Source: Mesaphorura yosii
Taxonomy: Eukaryota; Arthropoda; Collembola; Poduromorpha; Tullbergiidae
Length of the DNA stretch: 64,000 nt
Assembly (NCBI GenBank): GCA_009869945.1
Contig: WIXG01000083.1
Span: forward strand, 186,001-250,000
Direction: 5' to 3'
The notes below the pieces were generated by a model that searched no databases, was not told where the DNA came from, and was given only the letters and a program-made list of their open reading frames with translations. Both the position numbers and the translations under genes were made by a program. Below are positions 27,701 to 41,369 of the stretch, in pieces (the stretch's first letter is position 1; each line of letters starts with the position of its first letter).

Positions 27701-29860
27701 GAGCTTAGAAATAAACACCAGTTAGAGGATTTGGATAATCTCTTTGTGACAGACATAAATAGACCTGAGACAGTTTCTTCTCTCAGTGCTTTCTCTATCT
27801 GTGTCCCTGTAAATAGCAAATGTAAACAAGGGCGCAATAAATTCGAACTAAGCCAAGTCCAACCTTCCAAATCTAATTCGGAAGAGCCAAATGCTTGCCA
27901 GCCCGCAATAAACGCATGCTAGACTGATCACTTAAGCAATATCTGTGTAGTTTGCTCAATCCGTAATTGAAGATGTACTGTCTAATAAGGCAGCCCACTT
28001 ATCTTTAGAGTTGATATAATTGATAACGTGGTTGATTTGCACCAGGAGCATGTCCGTACATATGAGAGGCAATTCAAGTTTATGACCTTCGGGAATAAAT
28101 AAAGCATCCTTTTTAATAAGTTGGCGCTAAACTTCGTGATACCCCATTCCAATCATGACCACAGCTTCAGACGTCCAACCGAATCTTTTGTTATAGATTA
28201 TTTGCACTGGCTCAATTTATTATCTGTAACACAACACCATTCAGGCTGTCGTAGCCTTTTCCCGTACCGCCGGAGAGACTGAGGGGCTAGAGCGTAACGT
28301 TTCTATTATCTGTGAGGAGAGAATTCTGCGAAAGAAGCCTTGACCAAGCTACCAACTCCCGAAGTACGTAATTAGCTTCACCAAATACGATGTGACTTCA
28401 AGTCTAATCAATCTTCATTGCAATTTGATAAAAATCCTTTCATGACGGCCATCATTACGCTGGAGCGCTTGTCATCCAGTAATTGGCAAAATTCTCATTA
28501 TGATGTTTATACTGCGAAATGAACTTGCCAGCGTGAGCGTGTCACATAAATACATCAAGTATACAAGTTAGCCGCCAGAGAGCTTTCATTCCAGTGTAGC
28601 GGCGCCTCTGGCCAAGAAAGTGCAAGAAGGCTTCATAAATTACATACCTCGGAAATTAAGCAATGACACAATCACGCTAACGTGGCGGCGAAGGAAAATC
28701 ATCACAGCTTTATTTTCGCACGCACTAGAGCGATGACAAGTGTTAGTGTGTGAACGCGCGAATTCGGGACTCAGCCCATTACGAATGATTCTGCCTTAAA
28801 TGTATCTAAAGTCGCGTGTCACGGCTCCAGCTTTGAATTCATTTCTTTATGCACTGCACAGCTTCTCTTCCCAAAAAGTTGCATCAGCTACATTTCCATC
28901 GCATAAACTTTGAAACAATGCAGCGCAGTACGAAATGGTTTATCTAGGACTATCGGCTCTTGGGATCTGCTCCAGTTTTCAATTTCTACCCAAATCATGC
29001 TCAGCAGCCTGACAGCCTAGCCTCGTCTCTTGATTTCAGATCATCCCGTCACTGTTCAGAAAGTCTAGTTCGAGAATAGAGACAATAATCTAGTGACAGT
29101 GTTGAGAGAAACCGGCATGAAATATTTATTAGACCGCCACACCATTCTGTCACCTTTTTAATGCATTTTTAATATTTACACCCCAACCAAACACGTCTAC
29201 ACACTCTTATTGCAAGGCCTTCCTGGCACTAATTCAGATAGACTCGTTGGTTGGACTTGGACATGATCTTGGCTATTGAAGGAAGACCTGTATTAGAAGA
29301 TCACAATCTGTTTCAAATCAGCCGTTCAAAGTTTTATAAACATCATGTTGCACTTCAGACGTTTGACACACGTCGACTCTCAACTGCATGTTTGATGATT
29401 TCCATTTTTAGTTTCCACCATCCTCAAAATGTAATATAAACAATGAGCCTATTTTCCTATTTTTAACACATCAATTATTCCTCGTCTTAAAGTAATTTAT
29501 TTTAAGCACACGCTGCTTACGTGGCGCGCTATAAAGAGAGAGGCTTCTTTCATTAAGACACACCACCAACTGTGAACTGAAGAAGATTGGCACAAGTTGG
29601 ACATGAAGCCCACTTCTAGAATTCATTTTATTCCCAATCTCATCCTTATTGTAGGCTTAATTGGCGAAAAGTCATGCTGATGTATGAAATTGATGGGTTG
29701 GAAGAAGTCTCCGGAGCCCACACCTGCAGGTTCTTCATGACATCGCTGGTTGATTATCTGAAGAAGGGTTGGACATTTGACACATTCAATTTGAACACAA
29801 ACAGCGTGAACGCGTCCCTCACGGACGTTCTAGCCAATCACCTTGGGCTCAAGTACGGAG
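21721..29860 (+). CDS. Receptor guanylate cyclase, 5' cassette A: alternative ligand-binding half
   Basis: Three exons encode the membrane-distal half of a natriuretic-peptide-receptor-type extracellular domain (ANF_receptor family): 21721-22231, 26971-27142 and 29655-29860 (889 nt, 296 aa, ending in phase 1). The start is the first of a cluster of ATGs. A hydrophobic segment (AAAVQFVLIFAVLQILSS, about residues 28-46) would serve as signal peptide. The ligand domain begins near residue 89 with EINVTVLLPFDSKYLASVG, then VNVFFGPTCELALAPVARF, ETPLLTAGA and the strand LNWRKVMLMYEIDG. No exons for the membrane-proximal half, transmembrane segment or kinase homology domain of its own follow. The end phase instead fits the shared exon at 49582, giving [13 protein letters not shown] at the position where cassette B gives [13 protein letters not shown] therefore read it as an alternative 5' end of the downstream cyclase gene. 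The alternative is a truncated paralogue. Confidence 0.82.
22232..26970 (+). other. intron between cassette A exons 1 and 2
   Basis: 4.7 kb, phase 1. AT-rich with scattered T- and A-runs (23.6-24.3 kb); no coding or RNA gene recognised. Confidence 0.7.
27143..29654 (+). other. intron between cassette A exons 2 and 3
   Basis: 2.5 kb, phase 2. Joining across it gives ISVFNK-LNWRKVML, a normal family sequence. Nothing else recognised inside. Confidence 0.7.
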
Positions 29861-32800
29861 GTAAGTGAAGCTGTCATATTTGATTTTATCTGAATTCATG
29901 ATGTCTCTTACCGCTACCAGCACTACTGCGTCTCATACATTGCAATTGGTTCGCAAGTGTCCGGATGTTGTCAAGTAATTCTTTGATTTGCTTTGTGTAA
30001 AGAACTTAAAGGTAATTAACTCATTTGAGCCTCAAATTATTGTTCTTTCCGCTGGAGATTTTGGAAAAATACTGTTGAGTATCACCATTATTAGGTCGGA
30101 TTTAGGTCCGGAATCCGGAAGTACCTGAACTGTTAGGCAACCGCAGTGTTTAATCCGCATATGTTGATATTTCCATATTTAGACTCAACGTGGCATAATT
30201 TCCCTCCGGCTATTTGTAATCTGCTTTGTTACATTTGCATAAGAGCCGCAATATGTCTTAATTGGATCGAAACAAAATACGCTACGCTGAAACTGTCAAT
30301 GTTGCAGTGTGGTACCCTCTGGATGCGCGTCATATGTAGTTGTAAGTTCGTGCTAATTATTGACACAGAGGAGCGACTTCAATTTAGTTAACATGGTTGT
30401 TGTTGGCGGTCTTTTCATAGTCACTGGCTAGGAAAAGTGTCATTGCCAACATTGAAATGCTTGCGCCGAAACTCTGTGATGCCAATACACATAAAATTTA
30501 TATTGTACCGGAATGCGACACATTGTGTGACAGTCGTTCTGCTCCAAATATCAAGCATAAGTTTTCATGGATGCGCGTCGGACAACTTCTCGGCTGGAAG
30601 AAGAGTGAACGACTCGGACTACTTCATCGCAATATATGCAATTCGTAATTACGAAGGCGTCATGTTCTCGATAGACTCGGTCGAGATGCTTGCTCGTACG
30701 GAGCGGAAAGCGAAGAAGTACTGTTTGCTCTGCGCCGCGTCATGTTGAATAAGTTTCGTAAAGTAATTTGATCTGGCAAACACAAATGACGAGTTAAGTT
30801 GCGAGACAGGCAGACTGGCTCCTTTCAGTGCGTGCTTCTAGCGTAGAGCCAGGCGTCTTTTCTCAGTCAATGTTGAAAAGTTTTCTAAAGTTATTCCTCC
30901 ATTGTGTAACAAATTTGAGTCCGCTCAACGCACCCGGATACTTGTTTTCATTCATGGAATTCCAATTCAGGTCTGAATGAGCGAGTGTAAAGTTGTGCTG
31001 ATGTGGTAGTAAAAGCTTTCGTGAGGCAAGGGAAATAAAATTCTTGACATGACTTTTCTCTTACTCTTTTTGACTTTGACATTGGTGTCTTGTTTGTGTG
31101 GGCATAATAATTGTACCGAATTTGACAGATTAAGTCCGGATGCGTCCCGTAAATCCGAAGCACGCTGTCCTTCGAGATAGAACTCTGAGTAGTAGGCTTT
31201 CATGCGGCTTTAATGCTACAAGGGAGACTTGTTCGGTGCGGCATGAATAATCCTCCGCACATCAAATGCGAGCAGACATCCGTCATTCCGCAAAAGTTAA
31301 GTTATGACCAGGCTACTGCGCGTTCTACCATCTCCGGGCTTCTTGACTCAAGTGCAAACTGTGCCACAAGCTCTCAGATGTCTTCCGTACACAAATTTGA
31401 GTTCAATTTCCGAAAGCTGTTTCTCCCATCTGCCATCTTCATATACCCAATCAGTGCCCACGATCGCTGGGAAAGCGAAGTCGATTTGTCAAAGTCACAG
31501 ATGATTTGTACGACGAATAATTTATCATACTAACATGTCCTAAACCTGCATCAGAATTTCAATGCAGGCATGACTTTTCTTTATTTAGGCAGTTAAATTC
31601 AATTCAAGACTGATAGTGGAAGTAAGTTCATGCAATCCCTAGCGACAGTGAAAGTCCTCTTGTGGAGTGAAAGAAAACTGTGTGGCCGAGAGTTCGGCTC
31701 TTTGTGTGGAACCGGCTCAAGCGAGCGAGAAAGTTGTATGCCTCGGCGTTTGGTGTCACCTTCCTCCGTCTTTATCCGAACCGACTTCCCAAACTTGATG
31801 CTATTCCAAATGGTGCTGTGTTCGAAATTTTAGAAGAGATTCAAAAGACCTTGATTCTGTTCAGATTTTATTTAAATATTATTATCGTTGAAACTCGTGA
31901 CATTCTCAGCAAAACGTGCGGTTCTGAGACAAGCATATTTAATCGAGAAGCTGCTGTATGAAGGCTGTGATTTTATTGCACCATGCGCTGCCCTTCGCGT
32001 TTACAATTCTCATTCACATAATTTTGTAAATGTTACCTACCTTTAATGCGTTTGCATTCAACAAGCCGCTGTTCCATTTCCATAATACCTATTTTCCATC
32101 TGAGGTGAAACCCCTTCCTCGTGACGAATATTTCTTAAGAAGTAAAGTTTTTTGCGACTGTGTATAAATGATAATGGCAAAGTTTTGCTGATTTCTCCAT
32201 GAGACGTGGAGGATTATTTTGACAAAGTTGGCTGCAGCTTCGCCACAAGAAACTTGCACTTTCATATTTCGGTATGCTTATTTTCCCGTACAAGCGGCAC
32301 AACACCGTTCCTCACTCATAGAAATTAATTTGAAAAATTTCAAACTTCTACTTGCTAACAATAGTACAAAGAGCGAGGGAAAAGAGCAGGTGCGCTATAT
32401 TCGACTGTCGTCTTATTCTCCAGTATTTGTACGTCAAAGCCACATGTCAACTTTTAAGTAATACATTCATTCATTCATTTAATGAAACACAAAGCATGCA
32501 TTTCCGAAGACCATCCAAGAAGTCCCAGGGCTTCACATCAACATTTTTACATTTTAATTCTCTGTTTGCATTAAGGAAACCCTCATATTAATTGGTCGCA
32601 CCGTTGGAAGTTCCAGGCCCGTATTATCGTCAAATCTGTGTGGTTAGAATTTTCATCTAGTAATAATAATTTCATGAAAGTGTAAATCCTTTCAGATAAA
32701 TGTCTCAAAAGTAAGTAAATGTTCCATGCGGAGAATACGAACGTAAAGACGCTCGAGTGATTATCAAGTGTGTAGAGTAATTTACACCTGAATTACTTAT

Positions 32801-33434
32801 TTCGATGAAAGTCCCGAGAAAAGCCCTGGGATTAAAAAATGAATAATTACTGTTGAGACGAAAACCACACGCACGCATGCGTTTAGCCCAAAGAAAGCTT
32901 TACGATAACTGAAGCCAAGTAGTGGAGGTGGAACGGAACTCGCCTCTGTTACAGGTTTGCAAGCTGGTTTTTCACGGCAGAAAACCCGAAGAAAGTCTCG
33001 TGCGCACCACGACTCAACGCGGAGCACAACTTGACTTCATTTGGATTTTCGAGTGAGACACGAAAAGACGCGTACATTCGAAGGCTTCTACTTGTCTTCT
33101 TCTGACTGCTGATCAACATCCTTCATCAGTTTGACAACTTCCAAATTGACTTTCTGGATCTAATTACAACTATTTTTGTGGTTATTACACGTTTACCCAG
33201 TTGCAACGCTTACTGACGTGAAATCTCACAAGTATTTTCAGATTTCAAGTTTCCAGAGTGAAAGTGTCTGCTTGTACAAAAACCTGGAGTGGAGTGGCCG
33301 TGGCATGCATAAGACCACCAGCTGCGATTTCAAAGATTCGTTTATTCGAGGTTCTCACACAATTTGTAAGTTGATTTATACTCTTTCTTTGCGGAGGAAC
33401 TCGAACGCCGCGTTCCTTTCCGTGCCGCCCGCAG

Positions 33435-33677
33435 GTGGACCCAACGCTGTATTGCTTTTTACGGTTCCGAGGTTCCGACATGACACAGTTGTGGAAATGT
33501 TCAAAGTTGTAAAATCTTATCAGGAGCAGACTCAAAAGAGGAAATTAAAAACTGCAGAGCCTCTTATCTTGATCATCGTGGCTTCTTTCATGCAAAAATA
33601 TTCTAACGCTCAAGTCGGCGCAGTTTTCCAAGAAATGAGTCGTCGCAGATTTTCTACACTTCAACCAATTACTTCAA
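33435..33677 (+). other. possible extra or relic exon of the guanylate cyclase gene
   Basis: The acceptor GCCCGCAG opens an 81-codon segment in phase 1, the phase in which cassette A exon 3 ends. A possible donor at 33678 is also phase 1, so it could be a cassette exon. The start NAVLLFTVPRFRHDTVVEMF weakly follows the hydrophobic pattern of the shared exon [18 protein letters not shown]. The rest resembles nothing I know, and the gene reads better without it. Confidence 0.2.
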
Positions 33678-36600
33678 GTAATTCAGCCCAATAAATTTTA
33701 CAATGTTTCCATTATCTTCCAAATGCTAGCCGGATACTGCAGGTTCAAGGCTATTTCAGCCCTATACAGGAAAGCTTAATGGATTAACCTATTTGTTATT
33801 TAATAAAAGAGAAAGAATCTCCGGTTGCCGTTTAACTTAACAAATGGAGTCATTTTTCTTTCGTGCTCTTTAATGCTTCCTCGTTGTCTCACGTTTCCAG
33901 TCTGGTAAGACAGGTAAGAGATTGTGGAAATTGTCAGCATGTCAAGTAAAGTTATTCCGGCACAGCTTAAGCTGGAAGAGTTTTAAAGTGAAGTGAAAGT
34001 AGAGTTATGAGATGTCATACAGAACCATTTTGAAATGAAGATTTATGTTATGATTGTAGAAAAACTTGAGTCAGCAAAAAAGTATAAAATCACGACGCTA
34101 AAAGATACTAAAATTATATGAATTATGTCCACTGCATTCTTTTGCCAGTTAGTTATTATTTCAGGCCAGTGGCATGAAACTTCATACGCAATCAATGGCT
34201 TTCAACTCTCCGTGGGGAGGGAAACGAGGAAATATTGAGCGTCATACAAAAGCATTTAGCAAGATGTAAAAGTTTATTGCTAATTTGCTGTAGAGAGTTC
34301 GTTTCTATATGAAATGACTCTCTTACTTTCATGTACTTCCTCATTCGGTTTCGTGTTGGTCGAACATAAATTTAAACTGCCTTGTTTACTGAGATAGCCG
34401 TTTAAGTGGTGGCAATAATCATAAGGCGCTGCGGGAAGACTGTGCCATGAATCAGCGTGCGGTAGGGCGCACGGAAGATGAGCGAAAGAAAGGGTCAAAG
34501 TTCTTCTCTCTGCTCCATCAGACGATGGAAGAAAGTATTATTTACTTTTGCTCCCAGTCTCAATGATTCTCTGGGATAATGTCCGAACTGAGTTTGGACA
34601 CTTTCTTCTTTTGGCATGACATCACGCAAGAAGCTGACTCCGACTTTTGTGTTTCGCCAGCAATGTCAAATATTTGCATTTATCCCAATGATGTTTGACT
34701 TTCATTGCAAACCACTGGGGACGACGTGAAGTCTGGCTGTTTTGTGCTGGTCAAGCCTTATCCACTTCCACTACGCATCGCAGCACTCTTGAAATGAATT
34801 GGTAAAGTTTTCTAGTTTGAAAGATCCACAAAACGCATTCTTAAATTTTTCGTTTCTAAAGTTGTCTACATGCCCCAACTTTGTTTACTTGTGGATTTAT
34901 GGAAAATTCAATATATTTGACTAAGTGCAAAAATTACATTGGAACAAGTGCGCCAGATAAAGGGGAGCAGAAGTCCCCAAGACATTCCACCATTTAATTT
35001 ATCGGACATGGTCAGCTGGACCACTATAATTCGTGTTATCAGGATGCGATACTGCGTTAATGTATCACTGCGGCATGTTGGCTCAGGCCGCCGGATGATT
35101 GATTGATTTTGGATGTACGGCTTCCTTTGTATATTGTTCAGTCTGTGTCCCACATGTTTACGACTTTCAAGGCATGCAGCTGCTTGTTTCTTGTTCCTTT
35201 AACAATACTTTAAGAAGAGAATATTCCTGCTATCTGGAACTGTTTACACAAAATTTTCTCCTTGTCATCAACTCGATCCAATACGTGGGATGTAATTACT
35301 ACATTTCTATTCCAAACTGCTCTCCACGTCTCCTTTCTCAGACTTCTCTATTTCTGTGTTTTCTTTCTTATCTGTGCATTTATGCATTGAAGCATTACTT
35401 GGCACGCCACGCAAGAATAGACACATGGAGAATTCGTAGCAATTGTACAAGGACACTGTCCTTTGTATACTTTCGACTTCAAAGAACTTGTTGTCGCGAA
35501 TCTTTATCGGTTTATGCATTTATTCTATTTGACAATTCCTGACAAATAATTGTACTCCTTTGAAGTCCAATTTGATCCTATTACCGCAAGAAAAAAATTG
35601 CACGTGTGCATTCGCAATGAATCTGCAGTCCGTGTTTTTCAATTTTCTGCGTTATTGTGGTCTGTCATCAGACTTTGCTGTCAATACGAATATTCAAATT
35701 TTTATTGTATAGATGGCTTAGACAGAATTCATTTGGAGCACCTCACTCTATCATAATCGCATAAGCAAATATGAGATTCCCTGAATTCTAAATTGGGTCA
35801 AGAAATTATGCGCCTCCATCCAATCAAGCTGTGTTATTGTATCCAAAATTCCAGCCCGTAGGGTTCAGCTCAACTTACAGTCGGCGGGACAAAAATTAGA
35901 AATCGCTGGGTTGCGAGTAGCTTCATCCTATTTAGTGGGATGAAGATAGCGCCGTCTTAGTTTCTTGCTTGCGAAAAGTTCAGCGAGCAGAAAGTTTCAC
36001 ATTCACAGGGATTCAGATGCATGCATACTCCATGTATGCCCAAAGTTGAATTACCTTATTTTGTTTATGCAGTCGTGATTTCCATTTCTCGGGTCGTGCT
36101 TCACGACCATGCAGCTTATTACGGATGTTATTATTACCATCGTAATGTGCTTTCTCCAACCACCTTTTCCATTCCTGCCTGCCTTCAACATTATCATTCC
36201 TGATGCGTTACTGCCGCTCACATGTCTCGCTCTCTTCTGGGGACTGCGGCTAAAAGGAACACCGACTTGAGCAATTGCTTGTAGAATGTAGCCTGAAAAC
36301 TCGGGACGCTAGATTCTTGTTTTATGTGTGTAAAGAGGAAATAATAAAAATGGCACAAGGAGCGGAGACACCACATTAAAATGGAAACAAATGCGACTGT
36401 CTCGTCTCGTTCTTGTTAACCTCACTTGCACATGCATATGTAATTTAATTCTTTATGAAATAATCGTAACGAAGCACAGAAGACATAATTCGGGCCTGGC
36501 CATGTGCTCTCAATAGAAAGAATGCGGAATGGGAAATACAATAGCAGCAAGCCACTGAATAAAGGTATTTCGTAGTTGTGAATACGATGAACTAAGGCAC

Positions 36601-39600
36601 TGTTTCTAGATTTTATAAAGCAAACGCATAAAAACCGTACAATTAGCTGCTAACTGAATAGGAAGCTATCTTTCTCGTCGGATTCGGAGAGCATTCAGTT
36701 CAGCCCAACAGCGAGGCTGACTTGCTGAGTGCGAGACTCCCCTGGAAACAATAATGTTATAAAAGTAATATATTTATATTCTAGCATAATTTAATCCCTT
36801 TGCTAATAAGATCTAGTTTCATATCTAATTCCGCTTTTCAACAGCAGCACAACTGCGACGGAGAGCTAAAGTCCATTTTCCAAGTCAACTGAGCACGTGC
36901 ACACGTGTCCGGTGCAATATAAAGTCAATTACAATTGTGTTGCGAATTGCACATTTGCAAACTTTTTAAATCTATCTCTTTTAAAAATCTTCTTCCATGC
37001 GGGGCATTAACTCTCCGGCTAAACTCTTTTCCACCCCGCAGGGCTCTTGCCAACGGTAGCAGGTAACAAGCGAATTTAAAGCGCCATTCATTCCCTGAAA
37101 CCAGACTCGACGGTTGGCAAAATGGAGCATTCAGCCGTAACAGTTAATCAAGCCCGCAACTAGACTTGATACTAAACTATTTAATCTACTCACTTCCCTT
37201 CCATGAAATATTGAAGTGTTGCTCTTTGAGTGGGGGCTCAAATGTGAAACATCAAAGCAAGGGTCAACTCGATTCATTGCAACGTATTGTAATACGATTC
37301 TATTTAAGGATTATTTTGTTTCAAGTCGGGCCAATTAAATTTCATTCACAGAAATGGATTGATTCAAATTCGTGTAGGGTGAGGCCAGTTACCATTTTTC
37401 TTTGTGTCAGTTGAAAATCAAACAAATGTCTATCGTACTTGGCAGCAATTAAATTGGAGGATCAACAGGTTCATCCGTTGCGCGTGCTGCAACGGCGAAT
37501 ACGATGTGTAAGGTGCCTTTCGTGCTTCATCGATTTGTGACCTGCCGATAAATCCAGCGAGATGGCTTTTGGTAACGTGATAAGTTTGTTTACTCCAGTT
37601 AATACCTTCCACACATCTTGATTTGTAATTAGATTTTTGCTGCACTTTCCGTTATCATAAGCATATTAATTCGACCCGTGCGTCAGCACAGAGTCCCGTT
37701 CTGAGTTTCAACTTTGGGAGTGATTTAGATATCAGCGGTGTGCACTCTGTACCTGTTATTATTAGACTCATCCATTAAATCCTATGAATTCTGGAGTCAT
37801 ATCTTTCGTTCTCAGCGCAAAGTGGCTGCATGCTACTTCTTTGGCAGGCATTTGGCCTGTGACGACAGTGGCTAAGACCTGAAAAGGCTAAGGAAAAGTA
37901 ATTGAAGTTCAGTGAGACATGAAGATGAGCAAATTGTATTTTCTTTCACCCTTTCTTCTTTTCCCCAGACTTATTTGGAAAAAGAGATAGGAAATGTAAT
38001 AATGTACACAAGCAACGTGCAGCCAAGATAAATTTGCCTGCCCAAATTTTGCAGTTTTCATACTCACAAAGTATGCACGTGTGCACTCATTTTCTATTTT
38101 GGGTCTCCACTACTTTCTGCTCTTATTGGGAAACACACGGTTCTACGCAACGCAATAAAAGACCTGTCCGGGTCCTTGCGAGGGCAGACGATTTAAAGCG
38201 CAGAAATGAAATACTGCACTTAATCTTTTTCTTCACTTGGAGGCAGAACGTGTACTTTTGCTCACCATCGAGCGGCCGAGTGAGATGACTGGTAAACGAG
38301 CGAGTGCTAGTCAGTCCATTTCAGAAGCAGTCAATAAACTCCCGACACGACGGTGTCATTTGAAATGACGTCGGATAATTCATGTCGTCGGAGGCAGTCT
38401 TCACATATTTCAAAGACATCATTCTTGTGTTCGTTTCCGCTTGAATCTTAATCAACAGTTCATCATCTTCCCTCATGCTCGTTCCAGGTCAGAGTAGAGC
38501 CCAGTTCACAATTCGCATTCGAACACCAAAACTGGCTGGCATTTCGTAATTGGGAGAAAGAAGGAATTTGTGTGCGAGGAGATGAGTTCGGGACTGAATG
38601 GTAAAAGATAAAAAATTCTTTCCCTTTGATTAAACTTTTTATTACGCTAAAACTACAAATGTTCGCAATATATTGAACAAGTAGGAGTCAGTGGCAGTGC
38701 TGAAGTAGTTTCCGATTCATTTCGTGCCACTTGTCATGTACTTGTCCCACTGGAAAGACCTAAGGACTCAGTCAACATGCACTGCCGACCCGGCGTTACT
38801 TCCCCTTAGTGGCAGCCATTAGAAAATGAATGACTGACTGTATTGACTTGACTCCTTGCCATCGCACCACGGAACAGACAGGCATATAACCTGTTCAGCC
38901 GTTTGGACAGAGCGTGTGGAACGCGAGCAATGGTGAGTAATAGGGCAACAATAAAATTGTTATGGTTTCTGTGACAGATCCCCATCTCAATCAGACAGAA
39001 ACACAAACATCTCCGTTTTATGAAAAATCGATTTGGCGATACGCGCGTCTACTTATTACTTCAACTCAATTCAACGAGGTACTTTGAAACCGTCAACAGA
39101 ACAAAGAAAATAACCAATAACACTTAACTTTCAAAAGTCCACTCGGAAATGGGTTTCATTTCATAACTACGCATTTCGAACTGTAATTTTGGTTTTGGCG
39201 TAAGGTCTCCATCGTCTGTATTTATGACTGGCGAATTAGTTTATAAAGTCGAGGTCGTGCAATTTATTTTAAAATAGTGGGGCAGCCGGAACAAATTGGG
39301 ACAGTGTATGGGCTCGATAGCCATTCATCAAGTATTCACTCAATGGGCATTCGCAGCAGCAAATTTCTTCATGAATCAGTCAGCGGGTGAAAGCAAGGCA
39401 TCCGCGTATTGCGTGTCAACTTCTCTAAATTACTTTTGCTCAGAATTAGATGATCGTCACGGACAGATTGCAATCAGCAATTACATTACATGCTCGAGCT
39501 CCTTACTTTTTCAGAGGGAGTCAGAATTATGTGATTGCACAGCTTAAGTGTGTGCCTTTTCATTCCTAAGCTTGCTGCCATTCCTGGCGAAGGTATTGCA

Positions 39601-41319
39601 AATGAGGAAAGCCAGAAGGTCAACTGTAAACGACAATTTTGTTATGTCAGGCATAAAATAAGTTGAGCTGTAAGAGTGCAATAACAATAATAGCGCGAGC
39701 CCACAGCATGGGGAAGAAAACGAAAAAGACAAACTTCAGCCGAGACGAATTCACGGAAACCGAAAGTAGTAATTCAATTTGCGAAAGAGAAAGAATTTAT
39801 GATTTCCTCATGATTCGACTTTTATTGCAACAAGACTTCGGAAGCTTGCCTTCCTCATTTCATCAACTATTTTATTTCCACTAATTTTTGTAATTAAATA
39901 GAAAGCGACTCAACTTTCTCCCGCTCTTAGTACTTTCGCAGGCTTCTCAGGTAATTACAGCTGGCAGCTCCATAAGGAAACATTAAAGAGTCATTCGTAA
40001 GGACCGTCGGCCCTGCCAGCGGAAACAGAACCTCTGTCGGTTTCGGATCTGTGTCATTGATGTCCAATTTTATATCCATGATGTTCTCTGCCTTTCTGGT
40101 TCACACGCTGAATGTTCACTGCATTCACACTGCATAAAATCGGTGTAAAGTTAAGTCGACCGTAGTGTTCAAAACCCAAATCACATCAATCGTTACTTGT
40201 TCTTTGAGACGCATGTTTGGAACGAGATTTCGTGAACCCGACGTGTATTTGAAGTAGCATCAGATTCAGTTTACATGTGTCCTAGAGCATAACCTACGAC
40301 CCACGAACCTGCGCTGCAACAAGACTCTTCTGTAGTCTCAAACTGCTCCATACACCTTACTTCACTGCACGAATGAATGAATGAATACAAATGTGCATTA
40401 AGTCATTCGATTTTGTTCGTCGAATCTGTTTCATGTATGTCGTATATGTAACTAATTCGATATTACACTAGCTCATGGAAACTGTGTTTGGAAGGCTCGG
40501 TTTTTAAAAGGCGAACGGCCGCAGGGATTTAAGTTAATTGGTTTGTGAGCTATTTCGTTCGAATTGAGATATTTTTATTTGCCACTGCTATGGCTAGCTT
40601 TGCATTTGTATATATTCAAACACTACAGCCAGCACTAGCTCGGTTGCTATGTGGATAAAAGAAAAGCTTTCTCAACTTTTGCAAGTGCGTGACTACCTGC
40701 TAAGTATATATACTGACGCGGTGTACTCGGTCCAATCAGACCAAATTCTGCATCTAAGGTACTCTGTTGGTAAACATAACTACTGGCATGTAGCCCTGCT
40801 TCTTACTGACCCGAGAGATGAGGAGACCTACGTTCAACCATCAGGCGACCTCTAAAAAGTTACACGGTTCGCAGAAGGGTCAGAAATATCTAGTACGTCT
40901 CCTCAGTCTTCAGATGCCGGTTACAATTTTCGTCCTCCAAGCAGAAGTCAGCTTGCATGTCGAGAGTTCCTTGGGGAAGCTGCACATCACTTTCGTTTCT
41001 TTATTACGGTTGACAGATATTATCCTGTTGGGAGCCCCGTGCTCGGCGTGGGACAGCTTTCGTCGTTTTCGTCTCACGTGCTCCACATCGAAGGTAATGG
41101 AAAAGTTAACAGCGAACAACGCCAAACACAAGAATCCTTTCACATATTAGATTATTCATGCTTTTAAAGGATTTGCTTGCTGAGATTTATGAAGTGGAGG
41201 CTTCTGTCCAGGCGCATCTTTGCGTTTTAACTCTGAATTTTGACTGGAGACTGGAAAGTAACGACAGTCCTGGCATAAATAAGTGAACGGGTAAAGTACA
41301 CGCACTTGACAACCGTAGA

Positions 41320-41325
41320 TTTATT
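41320..41325 (-). terminator. polyadenylation signal of SNAP-25
   Basis: Minus-strand AATAAA about 45 nt beyond the SNAP-25 stop codon. Confidence 0.45.
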
Positions 41326-41369
41326 TTGGCAATATTTGAGCAGAAACTTATGGAACATTTATTAGGCAT

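Larger units (their letters stand above)
29861..41369. other. long intron or intergenic interval after cassette A, left part
   Basis: About 11.5 kb before the SNAP-25 gene. If cassette A splices to the exon at 49582, this is intron. No confident exon; the one candidate is at 33435-33677. The largest other frame (35099-35542) starts at a non-ATG codon and resembles no family I know. Short tetranucleotide runs (ATTC/GAAT) occur near 32465 and 40375. Confidence 0.55.

Noticed and set aside
32460-32480. Short ATTC repeats
   Set aside because: Only three or four units; ordinary microsatellite-like sequence.
35099-35542. 147-codon open frame on the plus strand
   Set aside because: Begins with a non-ATG codon, has no recognisable domain and a composition typical of translated AT-rich non-coding DNA.
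39709-39882. Short frame beginning MGKKTKKTNFSRDEF
   Set aside because: Good start context but no homology recognised and no clear donor site. It could be a first exon, but I cannot support it.
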